A stretch of DNA of 36,247 nucleotides from Bacillota bacterium (GTDB lineage Bacteria > Bacillota > Clostridia > Acetivibrionales > DSM-1351): positions 1 through 36,247 of the forward strand of contig JAEWAX010000096.1 in assembly GCA_023391425.1 (NCBI GenBank), in the 5' to 3' direction. The position numbers were made by a program, and so were the translations under genes. Positions 22,861 through 31,472 of this stretch are shown here, in pieces. Numbering within the stretch: position 1 is the first letter of the stretch; each line of letters starts with the position of its first letter. Below the pieces are notes generated by a model. It was not told the origin of the DNA, made no database searches, and saw only the letters and a list, made by a program, of their open reading frames with translations.

Positions 22861-25491
22861 ATGTCAAAGTACGTTTATCTTTTTAACGAAGGCAATGCAT
22901 CTATGAAAAACCTTCTTGGAGGTAAGGGAGCAAACTTGGCTGAAATGACTGGCTTAGGACTTCCAGTTCCAAGAGGATTCACAGTAACTACTGAAGCATG
23001 TACAAGATACTATAACGATGGAAAAGTTATTGCAGAGGAGATTGAAACAGAAATCTATGCAATGATGTCAAAAACAGAAGAAATCGTTGGAAAAACCTTT
23101 GGTGATCCAACAAATCCTTTCCTAGTTTCTGTTAGATCAGGCGCAAGAGCTTCAATGCCTGGAATGATGGATACAATTTTAAATCTTGGTTTGAATGATA
23201 TGGTTGTTGAGGGACTTGCAAAACTTACTAATAATGAACGGTTTGCATTTGACAGCTATAGACGATTCATTCAGATGTTTTCAGATGTAGTAATGGAGGT
23301 TGAAAAACCTAAGTTCGAAAAAATCCTTGATGCAGTCAAAGAAGAAAACGGAGCAAAATTTGACACAGATTTATCAGCTAATAATCTAAGAGAAATAGTT
23401 AAAAGATATAAGGTTTTGTTTATGAAGGAAAAAGGTTTTGAATTTCCACAAGACCCGAAAGTACAGCTTATGGAAGCAATTAAAGCTGTATTTCGTTCTT
23501 GGGACAACCCACGAGCAATAGTGTATAGGAGATTAAATGATATTCCAGGTAATTGGGGAACAGCTGTAAACGTTCAAGAGATGGTTTATGGTAACATGGG
23601 CAATGATTCAGGAACAGGTGTTGCATTTACAAGAAATCCATCAACTGGTGAAAAGAAGCTGTATGGTGAGTTCTTAATGAATGCTCAAGGAGAAGATGTT
23701 GTTGCTGGAATCAGAACTCCGCAGCCTATGGATCATATGAAAGAAGTAAACCCTGAAGCATATAATCAATTTGTTAATATTGCTAACACTTTGGAAAATC
23801 ACTATAGAGATATGCAAGACATGGAGTTTACTATTGAGAAAGGCAAGCTGTTTATGCTTCAGACTAGAAATGGTAAGAGAACAGCTGCTGCTGCTTTAAA
23901 GATTGCTGTTGACTTAGTAGAAGAGAAAATGTTATCTAAGGAAGAAGCAATTATGAAAGTAGATCCTAAACAATTAGATGCTGTTCTACATCCAAACTTT
24001 GAACCAAAAAGCTTAAAAGCTGCAAAGCCAATCGCAAAAGGGCTTCCAGCATCACCAGGAGCTGCCACGGGTAAGGTTTATTTTGAGGCAGGAGAAGCAG
24101 TTGAGGCCGTAAAGAACGGTGAAAAGAAGATAGTTCTTGTTAGATTGGAAACTTCACCAGAGGATATAGAGGGTATGCATGTATCACAGGGTATATTAAC
24201 TGGACGTGGAGGAATGACTTCGCATGCTGCAGTTGTTGCTCGTGGTATGGGAACTTGTTGTGTAGCCGGCTGTAGTGAAATAAGAATAAATGAAGAAGAA
24301 AAATATTTCCTTGATAATAATGGAAAGAAGTATGTTGAGGGCGATTGGATTTCTTTAGATGGTTCAACTGGTAATGTTTATGGTGAGAAACTTCCAACTG
24401 TTGCTCCTGAAATGACAGGTGATTTTGCAACACTTATGCAGTGGGCTGATGAAACAAGAACCCTAAAGGTGAGGACAAATGCGGATACTCCTGCAGACGC
24501 TATTCAAGCAATGAAGTTTGGAGCAGAAGGAATAGGGCTTTGTCGTACAGAGCACATGTTCTTTGAACCTGACAGAATTCCTGCAATGAGAGAAATGATA
24601 GTTGCTAGGACTGAAGAGCAGAGAAGAAAGGCTCTAGACAAACTATTACCTATGCAAAGAAGTGATTTTGAAGGCTTATTTACTGCAATGAAAGGTTATC
24701 CAGTAACTATAAGATTCCTTGACCCACCTCTACATGAATTTTTACCACAAGTTGACGAGGACATTGCAGCTCTTGCAAAAGAGATGGACATGACGTTTGA
24801 AGATTTAAAAGGCATAGTTGCAGACCTTCATGAGTTTAATCCAATGATGGGACACAGAGGCTGCCGATTAGCAGTTTCATATCCTGAAATTGCTGAAATG
24901 CAGACGAGAGCAGTTATTGAAGCTGCTATAAATGTGAATAGAAACGGAATGTCTGTTATACCAGAAATAATGATTCCATTGGTTGGAGATATTAAAGAAC
25001 TCAAATTTGTTAAAGATATAGTTGTAAAGACAGCTACTGAGGTAATTTCAAAAGCTGGTGTCAAACTTGATTATAAAGTTGGAACGATGATAGAAATTCC
25101 TAGAGCTGCAATTACTGCCGATGAGATTGCAAAGGAAGCGGAGTTCTTCTCCTTTGGTACTAATGATCTTACTCAGATGACGTTTGGCTTTAGCCGTGAT
25201 GATGCAGGTAAGTTCTTAGAAGATTATTATTCAAAGAAGATTTATGAGACCGACCCATTCGCTAAGCTTGATCAACATGGTGTAGGTAAGCTTGTTGAAT
25301 TGGCAGCTAAACTTGGAAAACAGACAAGACCTGATATTAAGTTAGGAATATGTGGTGAACATGGAGGAGATCCATCTTCCGTTGAGTTCTGTCATAAAGC
25401 AGGATTGAATTATGTATCATGTTCACCATTCCGTGTTCCAATTGCTAGGCTTGCTGCTGCTCAGGCAGCTGTGTTGAATACTAAGAAATAA
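22861..25491 (+). CDS. ppdK: Pyruvate, phosphate dikinase
   Basis: This 876-aa enzyme interconverts pyruvate, ATP and phosphate with PEP, AMP and pyrophosphate, central to anaerobic glycolysis and gluconeogenesis. The N-terminal ATP-grasp domain includes VRSGARASMPGMMDTILNLG. The phospho-carrier His455 lies in GGMTSHAAVVARG, the same number as in the well-studied clostridial enzyme. The C-terminal PEP/pyruvate barrel has GIGLCRTEHMFF and GICGEHGGDP. GGAGGG lies 6 nt before the ATG. It stands as a single gene between hairpins. Confidence 0.97.
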   Translation: MSKYVYLFNEGNASMKNLLGGKGANLAEMTGLGLPVPRGFTVTTEACTRYYNDGKVIAEEIETEIYAMMSKTEEIVGKTFGDPTNPFLVSVRSGARASMPGMMDTILNLGLNDMVVEGLAKLTNNERFAFDSYRRFIQMFSDVVMEVEKPKFEKILDAVKEENGAKFDTDLSANNLREIVKRYKVLFMKEKGFEFPQDPKVQLMEAIKAVFRSWDNPRAIVYRRLNDIPGNWGTAVNVQEMVYGNMGNDSGTGVAFTRNPSTGEKKLYGEFLMNAQGEDVVAGIRTPQPMDHMKEVNPEAYNQFVNIANTLENHYRDMQDMEFTIEKGKLFMLQTRNGKRTAAAALKIAVDLVEEKMLSKEEAIMKVDPKQLDAVLHPNFEPKSLKAAKPIAKGLPASPGAATGKVYFEAGEAVEAVKNGEKKIVLVRLETSPEDIEGMHVSQGILTGRGGMTSHAAVVARGMGTCCVAGCSEIRINEEEKYFLDNNGKKYVEGDWISLDGSTGNVYGEKLPTVAPEMTGDFATLMQWADETRTLKVRTNADTPADAIQAMKFGAEGIGLCRTEHMFFEPDRIPAMREMIVARTEEQRRKALDKLLPMQRSDFEGLFTAMKGYPVTIRFLDPPLHEFLPQVDEDIAALAKEMDMTFEDLKGIVADLHEFNPMMGHRGCRLAVSYPEIAEMQTRAVIEAAINVNRNGMSVIPEIMIPLVGDIKELKFVKDIVVKTATEVISKAGVKLDYKVGTMIEIPRAAITADEIAKEAEFFSFGTNDLTQMTFGFSRDDAGKFLEDYYSKKIYETDPFAKLDQHGVGKLVELAAKLGKQTRPDIKLGICGEHGGDPSSVEFCHKAGLNYVSCSPFRVPIARLAAAQAAVLNTKK

Positions 25492-25538
25492 TTAGGATTT
25501 CAAGTAACCAGTAAATAATTATAAAAATCTGTAATGCT

Positions 25539-25585
25539 AAGGTCTGATTTCGATATTTTATCGGAGTTAGGCCTTTTGGCTTTTC
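25539..25585 (+). terminator. Terminator after ppdK
   Basis: A 16-bp stem with several G-T pairs (25539-25554 with 25560-25575), a 5-nt loop, then TTGGCTTTT. Confidence 0.65.
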
Positions 25586-25650
25586 ATGTTATCTTCTCAC
25601 GTTATAAAAATCTTATATAATTTCAAGCCGCTTCTTCTAGGAGCAATGAT

Positions 25651-25680
25651 TGAATGTATACCTTTAACCTGCACTAATTA
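25651..25680 (+). promoter_or_regulatory. Possible SigmaG-type promoter of gerAB
   Basis: TGAATG (25651-25656), 17 bp, CTAATTA (25674-25680) partly fits the forespore SigmaG pattern (TGNATA, then CATNNTA). Germination receptor genes are normally under SigmaG. The -10 match is imperfect. Confidence 0.3.
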
Positions 25681-25748
25681 GAATATAAATTAACTAATAG
25701 TAAATAATAACATAGTAAAAATATATTTACATGAATGGTAGCAAATTT

Positions 25749-26852
25749 ATGGGAAAAATAAGTAAGAATCAGCTTTTTTGTTTAGTTATGATGGGGCAGA
25801 TAGGAAGCACTAATCTTTGGGCATTAGGTATTGAGGCAAAGCAGGATGCATGGATTGTTGTATTGTTATCCTTGGTGGTTGGACTAGGTCTGATTTGGCT
25901 CTTTACGCTGCTTAACAGTAAGTTTCCTGAAGAGAATATTGCAGAAATTAGCGTAGCAATTTTAGGTAAAGTAATTGGCTGGCCTTTGGCCTTTCTTTAT
26001 GCATTGCTTTATATTTTTAATGCTACAAGAAATGCAAGCGAGTTTGGTGATTTAATCAATATGACATTTCTTGAGGACACACCACGTTTAGTTATTATAA
26101 TTATTTTCCTTCTTATGATTATTTACATACTGTTCTTAGGAATTGAGACTCTAGCACGAATGACAGAGATTATACTGCCAATAACTTTGTTTTTGATTAT
26201 CGCTATATTTATAATGACAGCCTTTTCAGGACTAATAAAAATTAAGGAGCTAACACCAATTCTAGGGAATGGGTTCAAGCCTGTATTAAAGGCTTTTTAT
26301 CCTTTAGGTTTGAATTTTCCTTTCGGACTTGCATTTGTCTTTTTTCAATTATGGAAATATGTAGACTCAAAACAAAAAATCAGGAAAATCAGCATCTGGG
26401 CTGTAGGTATATCAGGTATTATTATGACTATTACGATTATAGTTATAATCACTAGTCTTGGCGCAGATTTTGCTGCTGAGGCTACTATTCCATTACTTGA
26501 GGTTATTAAACTAATTAATATAGGAGATATTATTACAAATTTAGATGCAATTGGTGTTATTCTCATTTTTATTGGGGGTTTTTATCTTGCAATTTTGAAT
26601 TTTTTTTCTTCAGTAATAATTTTAGCTACTTTATTTAAAATTAAAAATTACAGGTGGCTCTTATTTCCTATTGCAGCACTTATTCTTTGGTATTCCAGCA
26701 TTTATGAACCAAATTATCCATTTCATGTAAAGTATTTATATCCACAATATTGGCAACAGATGGTTCCACTTCATAATATTATACCTATCTTGCTTCTGAT
26801 AATCTTTGGATTAAAGAATTTCAGCGGTAAGTTTAAAAAAAAGAAAGCATAA
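25749..26852 (+). CDS. gerAB: Spore germination permease-like protein GerAB (unpaired copy)
   Basis: This 367-aa protein (373 if ATG 25731 is used; neither start has a clear ribosome site) has about ten membrane segments. It shows the GerAB/APC-superfamily pattern: ISKNQLFCLVMMGQIGS, WIVVLLSLVVGL, GIETLARMTEIILPI and FPFGLAFVFFQLWKYV. GerB subunits sit in the spore inner membrane and bind germinant amino acids. Unusually, it lies on the plus strand while the matching gerAA and gerAC are on the minus strand just beyond it, so its transcription converges on gerAC. A 55-aa membrane-protein gene follows after 30 bp. Confidence 0.88.
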   Translation: MGKISKNQLFCLVMMGQIGSTNLWALGIEAKQDAWIVVLLSLVVGLGLIWLFTLLNSKFPEENIAEISVAILGKVIGWPLAFLYALLYIFNATRNASEFGDLINMTFLEDTPRLVIIIIFLLMIIYILFLGIETLARMTEIILPITLFLIIAIFIMTAFSGLIKIKELTPILGNGFKPVLKAFYPLGLNFPFGLAFVFFQLWKYVDSKQKIRKISIWAVGISGIIMTITIIVIITSLGADFAAEATIPLLEVIKLINIGDIITNLDAIGVILIFIGGFYLAILNFFSSVIILATLFKIKNYRWLLFPIAALILWYSSIYEPNYPFHVKYLYPQYWQQMVPLHNIIPILLLIIFGLKNFSGKFKKKKA

Positions 26853-26882
26853 GGTGAATTTTTTGAAAGGCTAGGTATTTTA

Positions 26883-27050
26883 ATGTTTGATATGATTAAA
26901 AAAGTGATTCAGTCAACAATAGAAACAGGGATAGGGCAAAGTATCATTGCTTTTGGGGCATGGGGTTATGCCTTAATCTTACTTGTAGTTACTTTATATT
27001 ATGCCTTTTTATGCCTCTTTAAATTAATATTTCAAAAGAAAAGCCGTTGA
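26883..27050 (+). CDS. Small one-helix membrane protein downstream of gerAB
   Basis: This is a 55-aa ORF, MFDMIKKVIQSTIETGIGQS and onward. It has an amphipathic N-terminus, one strong hydrophobic helix (about residues 20-46) and a basic end (FQKKSR). AAAGG/TAGG-like purines lie before the ATG, and it follows gerAB in the same direction. Small membrane proteins have been reported in some germinant-receptor operons, so a receptor accessory subunit is plausible but unproven. Its stop codon is 10 bp from the convergent gerAC stop. Confidence 0.6.
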   Translation: MFDMIKKVIQSTIETGIGQSIIAFGAWGYALILLVVTLYYAFLCLFKLIFQKKSR

Positions 27051-27060
27051 GATAGATTTT

Positions 27061-28266
27061 TTATTTGTCAGCTTTTTTTGCATTAACCGGTTTTAATGAT
27101 AATCCTGTTCTCTTTAATCTGGTTTCAACAGTCAATTTATAGGCGACCGTAGGGAATATGGTATCCCATTGACCCTTTATGTCATTCCAATATTTGGGGT
27201 ATTTCCGTTGAAGGCTATTGCCAAATCCCAAAGTATCAATTTTTAAATCTCCCTGAATCTTTTTTAGTGCAATCTCTAATTCATTTTGAATGAACTCTGA
27301 GAATTTTACATTTACTTTATCAAAAATCTCAAGATTGGATACATCAATATTATCTTGAACTTCAGCTATATTTCCTTCTACTTTAACCTCAATATTGAAA
27401 GAAATTTTATTACCTATAATAACAGGCTTAATATTAGATTTAATGTTAACTATTTCAATACAAATTTCTTTTTTATCATTTAGTGGAGAGGGAACATTGA
27501 TAGGTACATTCTTCTTGTTTTTAGATAGTATACTGAATCCTAGTGTTTCTTCTTCATTTAAAAATCCTATAAGTTTATCTTTTTTGAAAACTGCAGTACC
27601 TGTAAGTTTAATGCCTTCTTTTTTCTCGGGTTGTGTTCCTTCAGGAGGAATGCTTTCTACGTTAACTATTTTAAAAACTCCAGTTACAGGCTGAATCACT
27701 TCTCCAGGCATTTTCTTAATAAAATCCATTACACTCGAAGTTGTTACATATGGGCTGATTTTATCTCTTTTTATTATGCCTAACATATAATTAGCTTGTA
27801 TTTTATCTATACCATGTTTTATACCAAGCATATCTTGTGCCCTACTACCAGAAGAAATCACCAGCCAGGCAGTTTTACGTAATTCATGACTTCTTGTGAT
27901 TAAATCAATAACATCATTTAGACCTTCACGTGCGAGCTCTTCACTTATGACTATAACTTTTACATGCGAAAAAAAACTTCTTCTATCAAATTCCCTTACA
28001 GTATTTCTTATGGCTTCAAATATGGTTGTCCCAGAAGTAATAACGATTTCATAGGGGGGCTCGTTGCCTCCTCCACCTTTTTTTTCCAATGCTCCTGGCC
28101 GTACAATCTGGGAGGTTAGAAGAATATTTCCAGTTTTAGTATCCTTATCTAAACCAATTGCTGCTACAATTCCAAGTTCGTTGAGTTCCCTTCGGTCCCA
28201 GCAGCCTGTTAGTATTGAGGTTATTATAGATGCTATAACAATAATAAATGTAATTTTCTTTTTCAT
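27061..28266 (-). CDS. gerAC: Spore germination lipoprotein GerAC (set 1)
   Basis: This 401-aa protein has a lipoprotein signal peptide with lipobox LTGC (Cys22) and the Ger(x)C family start CWDRRELNELGIVAAIGLD. A glycine-rich loop (EKKGGGGNEPPY) sits at about residues 72-83. The C-terminal domain ends near FGNSLQRKYPKYWNDIKGQWD. It is the outer-leaflet lipoprotein subunit of a germinant receptor in the spore inner membrane. The start at 28266 has GAGGT upstream; a longer version from 28314 would precede the signal peptide with a hydrophilic stretch. It lies 4 bp after gerAA, with no gerAB between. Confidence 0.93.
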   Translation of the reverse strand: MKKKITFIIVIASIITSILTGCWDRRELNELGIVAAIGLDKDTKTGNILLTSQIVRPGALEKKGGGGNEPPYEIVITSGTTIFEAIRNTVREFDRRSFFSHVKVIVISEELAREGLNDVIDLITRSHELRKTAWLVISSGSRAQDMLGIKHGIDKIQANYMLGIIKRDKISPYVTTSSVMDFIKKMPGEVIQPVTGVFKIVNVESIPPEGTQPEKKEGIKLTGTAVFKKDKLIGFLNEEETLGFSILSKNKKNVPINVPSPLNDKKEICIEIVNIKSNIKPVIIGNKISFNIEVKVEGNIAEVQDNIDVSNLEIFDKVNVKFSEFIQNELEIALKKIQGDLKIDTLGFGNSLQRKYPKYWNDIKGQWDTIFPTVAYKLTVETRLKRTGLSLKPVNAKKADK

Positions 28267-28270
28267 ATAA

Positions 28271-29881
28271 TTATGACCTCTTCCTTTTGTTTGGTTTATT
28301 AGGCATTTGAGCATTCGACTGACGTTTTGATTTTTTCCAGGCTACAGATTCAGGCCTATACCTCATAAACCATAAAGGAAAACGTAATATGCTGTCCTTC
28401 ATATCAATCCAGTTTACTGGTGCGAATGGAGACATATAGGGTGTTCCAAAACTTCTCAGGGAACACATATGGGCAAGCATACAGAGCATACCCACTAAAA
28501 CACCAAATAGTCCAAATGCACCACTTAAAAAAATTAGGATTAATTTAAAAACAAGAATTCCATCATATAGTGGTGGAATAATAAAACTGGTAATAGCAGT
28601 TAAAGCAGTTATGATAACCATTGGAGCACCTAGAATACCGGCGTTTACAGCTGCTTCACCAATAACAAGAGTTCCGACGATGCTTACTGCACCTCCCACA
28701 GCACGAGGCATTCTAATACCAGATTCTCTGAGTATTTGAAAAATTGTTTCACTTACCAACGTTTCAATAAATACCGGAAAGGGGATACCCTCTCTAGCAG
28801 CTGCGAAAGAAATCAGTAGTACTGTAGGAACCATTTCTTGATGAAAAGTTGTTAGTGAAATATATAATGAAGGTAGCGTAAGTGTAATAAAAAATGCCAA
28901 AAGCCTTAATAATCGTATAAAGTTACTTAGAATAGGTCTTGAATAATAATCCTCTGGAACTTGAAAAGCTTCTATAAACATACATGGTACTGTGAGAACT
29001 ACAGGAGTACCATTACATAAAATGGCGACCCTTCCTTCTAGCAGCTTTGCTGATACTTTGTCAGGTCTTTCACTATTGCCTATAGTTGAGAAGGGAGATA
29101 GTGGGTTATCATCAATCATTTGTTCAATATAACCTGATTCTAGTACAGAATCATTATCAATACGGCTTATTCTGTCACGGACCTCTTGTACTATTTTCTC
29201 GTTAACTATACCATCGATATAAGCAATAGATATGTCTGTATTGGTCTGTCTTCCAGCAACCATGCTTTCAAATACAAGATTGGGGTTTTTAATGACTCTT
29301 CGAAGCATGGAGGTATTGACCCTGAGTGTTTCTACAAAACCTTCTCTTGAGCCTCTAACAACAACTTCAGTTTCAGGTGGTTGGATAGGTCTGCGTTCGC
29401 CTCCTTTAGCACTAATGGAAAAACCCGAAGTACATCCATCTAAAAGAAGTAAGGTATTACCTGAAAGTACTGCATTAACAGCCTCATCAATAGTTTTTAC
29501 ATCTTTAGTTTCAACAATATTAATTATATAATTTTTCATGTCATTAAATAGGTTATGCTTATCTACCAGCTTACCGCTAGGATCAGTAACATGCATATTT
29601 ACCATTAATGACTTAACAATATCCTCAATAATAAGATTTTTATCGCCTAATCCATCGATCAAACAAATGAAAGCTTTTGTTTGATTTTTTACACCAAAGT
29701 AAAATTCTCTAAAAATAACATCATCACTTTTCCCAAAAACCTTTTTTAGAGATGTTATATTGTCGTCCAACGATTTTTGTAAATTGTTTTGTTCTTCGGT
29801 ATGTGGGTTCTTAGCAGTTGGACTTAGAGTTACCTGCATGTGTTTCAAAAATTTAATATATTTCATAAGTTTATTTAACAT
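28271..29881 (-). CDS. gerAA: Spore germination receptor subunit GerAA (set 1)
   Basis: This 536-aa protein has the GerA domain. The N-terminal hydrophilic half includes LLLLDGCTSGFSISAKGGERRPIQPPETEVVVRGSREGF-type residues at about 148-190 (read in parts) and RISRIDNDSVLESGYIEQ. The membrane half includes the family motif around TTFHQEMVPTVLLISFAAAREGIPFP. It ends with LRSFGTPYMSPFAPVNW. It forms the oligomeric core of a germinant receptor. The ribosome site is weak. It directly precedes gerAC, so this set lacks an adjacent co-directional gerAB. Confidence 0.95.
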   Translation of the reverse strand: MLNKLMKYIKFLKHMQVTLSPTAKNPHTEEQNNLQKSLDDNITSLKKVFGKSDDVIFREFYFGVKNQTKAFICLIDGLGDKNLIIEDIVKSLMVNMHVTDPSGKLVDKHNLFNDMKNYIINIVETKDVKTIDEAVNAVLSGNTLLLLDGCTSGFSISAKGGERRPIQPPETEVVVRGSREGFVETLRVNTSMLRRVIKNPNLVFESMVAGRQTNTDISIAYIDGIVNEKIVQEVRDRISRIDNDSVLESGYIEQMIDDNPLSPFSTIGNSERPDKVSAKLLEGRVAILCNGTPVVLTVPCMFIEAFQVPEDYYSRPILSNFIRLLRLLAFFITLTLPSLYISLTTFHQEMVPTVLLISFAAAREGIPFPVFIETLVSETIFQILRESGIRMPRAVGGAVSIVGTLVIGEAAVNAGILGAPMVIITALTAITSFIIPPLYDGILVFKLILIFLSGAFGLFGVLVGMLCMLAHMCSLRSFGTPYMSPFAPVNWIDMKDSILRFPLWFMRYRPESVAWKKSKRQSNAQMPNKPNKRKRS

Positions 29882-29982
29882 AATATTATACCTATACTTT
29901 TTTTATTTAATGAAGCACAATTCATGTGAATTTATCTATAATTTCCGTTCTGAGATAAACTCTAAATTATAAGCACAATTAT

Positions 29983-30150
29983 TTAAGCCTTAGTAAACAT
30001 AACAAATGCTGGTACTAGTGTACCAAATATTGCAAGTAAAATCATTGCCATACCACCTAATCTATTTCGTTCTTTTCTCCACAAATTCACACCATAGGTA
30101 AACGAATAATAACCACAACAGAACATAAATACCATAAATAAATACATCAT
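29983..30150 (-). CDS. Small two-helix membrane protein in the ger cluster
   Basis: This 55-aa ORF starts MMYLFMVFMFCCGYYSFTYG. It has two hydrophobic helices (about residues 2-20 and 33-52) joined by a basic loop (WRKERNRLGG). TAGGCGGTG lies about 10 nt before the ATG, and the gene starts 17 bp after the stop of the upstream gerAC, in the same direction. The position suggests an accessory membrane subunit of the receptor. I do not recognise a named family. Confidence 0.65.
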   Translation of the reverse strand: MMYLFMVFMFCCGYYSFTYGVNLWRKERNRLGGMAMILLAIFGTLVPAFVMFTKA

Positions 30151-30167
30151 TTAATAATCACCGCCTA

Positions 30168-31472
30168 TTACTTTTTTGTTTCGTTATACTTAATGGGAGA
30201 ACTCTCCATCATAAGGCCTGTACGTCTTACGTTAGCATCAACCTCAACATTAATTTTGGCATCTTTAAAGTGCTCAAGCCAGTTGTATTTTTCGAATTCA
30301 GTAGTAGTTAAAAAGTTTCTAGCAATCTTCTTTCCAAATCCAAAAATATCTGTATTCCACTCTGTTTGTGCCTTATTAATTGTTTCTTCCACGCCATTCT
30401 TGATAGTAGTTTCTATTTGATTATTTAAGTCACTTAAGTTTTTTAAATCTTCATAGGGCAGCCTGCTTTGAATGGCTCCAACGTCGGCCTCAATTTGTAT
30501 TTTGATATCAATTACTGGAGTATTATTTTTAAAATAGCCATCAACTTTTGTTTTTCGGCCTAAACGAATATCAAGAGGAATTGCCTCTTGTTCTTCGTTT
30601 TTATCTTCAATTGTCATAATTCCTTTTTTAAAACTGTTTTTTATCATTAAGAGATATCGTGTTTCATACGAGGTTAATGTCCCAACCATTTTATCTCCAT
30701 TAAAAACAGCTGTCCCAATCATCTCCAATTTACGGTCACCTTTTCTAGGAATATCCCCGGGCAGAGTTTGTGGTTGAGTTCTTAATGGGGAGGAGGAATT
30801 TTCTTCTATTGGCTTTAGATGAGAATAATCATTAATTCCTGCATAAATAGCATAAGGTTGTCTATACGGTGAAATAGCAGCAGTATAAAACTCCTGATAA
30901 GGGGCACGTGGAAAGAAGCCTGTATCGTTTGATTGTAACATTTCCAATTCCATAGCTTTTGCAACACTATCTCCGATAGCAGTTTTGTTTTCCATAATAA
31001 AATCTTGGGCTTTCCCTCTACATACAATTACTTGCATACTTCTTCTAGTATCTCTGAACCTAGAAAGGGGTTGTAAATAGTCTTTTACGCCTTCTCGTGC
31101 CATTTCTTCTGAAAATACAACTGCTTTGGCGTGCACCAATGAAATTTTTCTCGTTGTAGAGGTATTCATAAGGTCAAGTGCCTCTAACATAGAAGAGGCT
31201 TCTACTGTTTGAACAATGGTATTATCAACAACTCCATTTTCTTTGTCACTGTCGCCACCACCGCCACCACCACTTTTTTGTGAACCTCCACCACCTGACC
31301 CTCCTTTATATGTGGGGTATTGTATAGTAAGCCTAATTTTATTATCTACAGCCTTATCGCAACCAATTATCAGAGAATATACTTGATTGTCAATTTCTTT
31401 ACTATCTGTAGTGCAGCTGGTTAATAATGGAAAAAGGATAAGAGCAACCAATAGAACATTAAACTTTTTCAA
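30168..31472 (-). CDS. gerAC: Spore germination lipoprotein GerAC (set 2)
   Basis: This 434-aa protein has a signal peptide and lipobox LTSC (Cys20), then the GerC core (EIDNQVYSLIIGCDKA, EMAREGVKDYLQPLSRFRDTRRS, FGFGKKIARNF). It contains a low-complexity insert of Gly and Ser (about residues 57-75) where set 1 has only a short glycine loop. It should be the lipoprotein subunit of the second receptor. The start is TTG, with AAGGAGAG 10 nt upstream, and the gene overlaps the end of gerAB by 14 bp. Confidence 0.92.
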   Translation of the reverse strand: MKKFNVLLVALILFPLLTSCTTDSKEIDNQVYSLIIGCDKAVDNKIRLTIQYPTYKGGSGGGGSQKSGGGGGGDSDKENGVVDNTIVQTVEASSMLEALDLMNTSTTRKISLVHAKAVVFSEEMAREGVKDYLQPLSRFRDTRRSMQVIVCRGKAQDFIMENKTAIGDSVAKAMELEMLQSNDTGFFPRAPYQEFYTAAISPYRQPYAIYAGINDYSHLKPIEENSSSPLRTQPQTLPGDIPRKGDRKLEMIGTAVFNGDKMVGTLTSYETRYLLMIKNSFKKGIMTIEDKNEEQEAIPLDIRLGRKTKVDGYFKNNTPVIDIKIQIEADVGAIQSRLPYEDLKNLSDLNNQIETTIKNGVEETINKAQTEWNTDIFGFGKKIARNFLTTTEFEKYNWLEHFKDAKINVEVDANVRRTGLMMESSPIKYNETKK

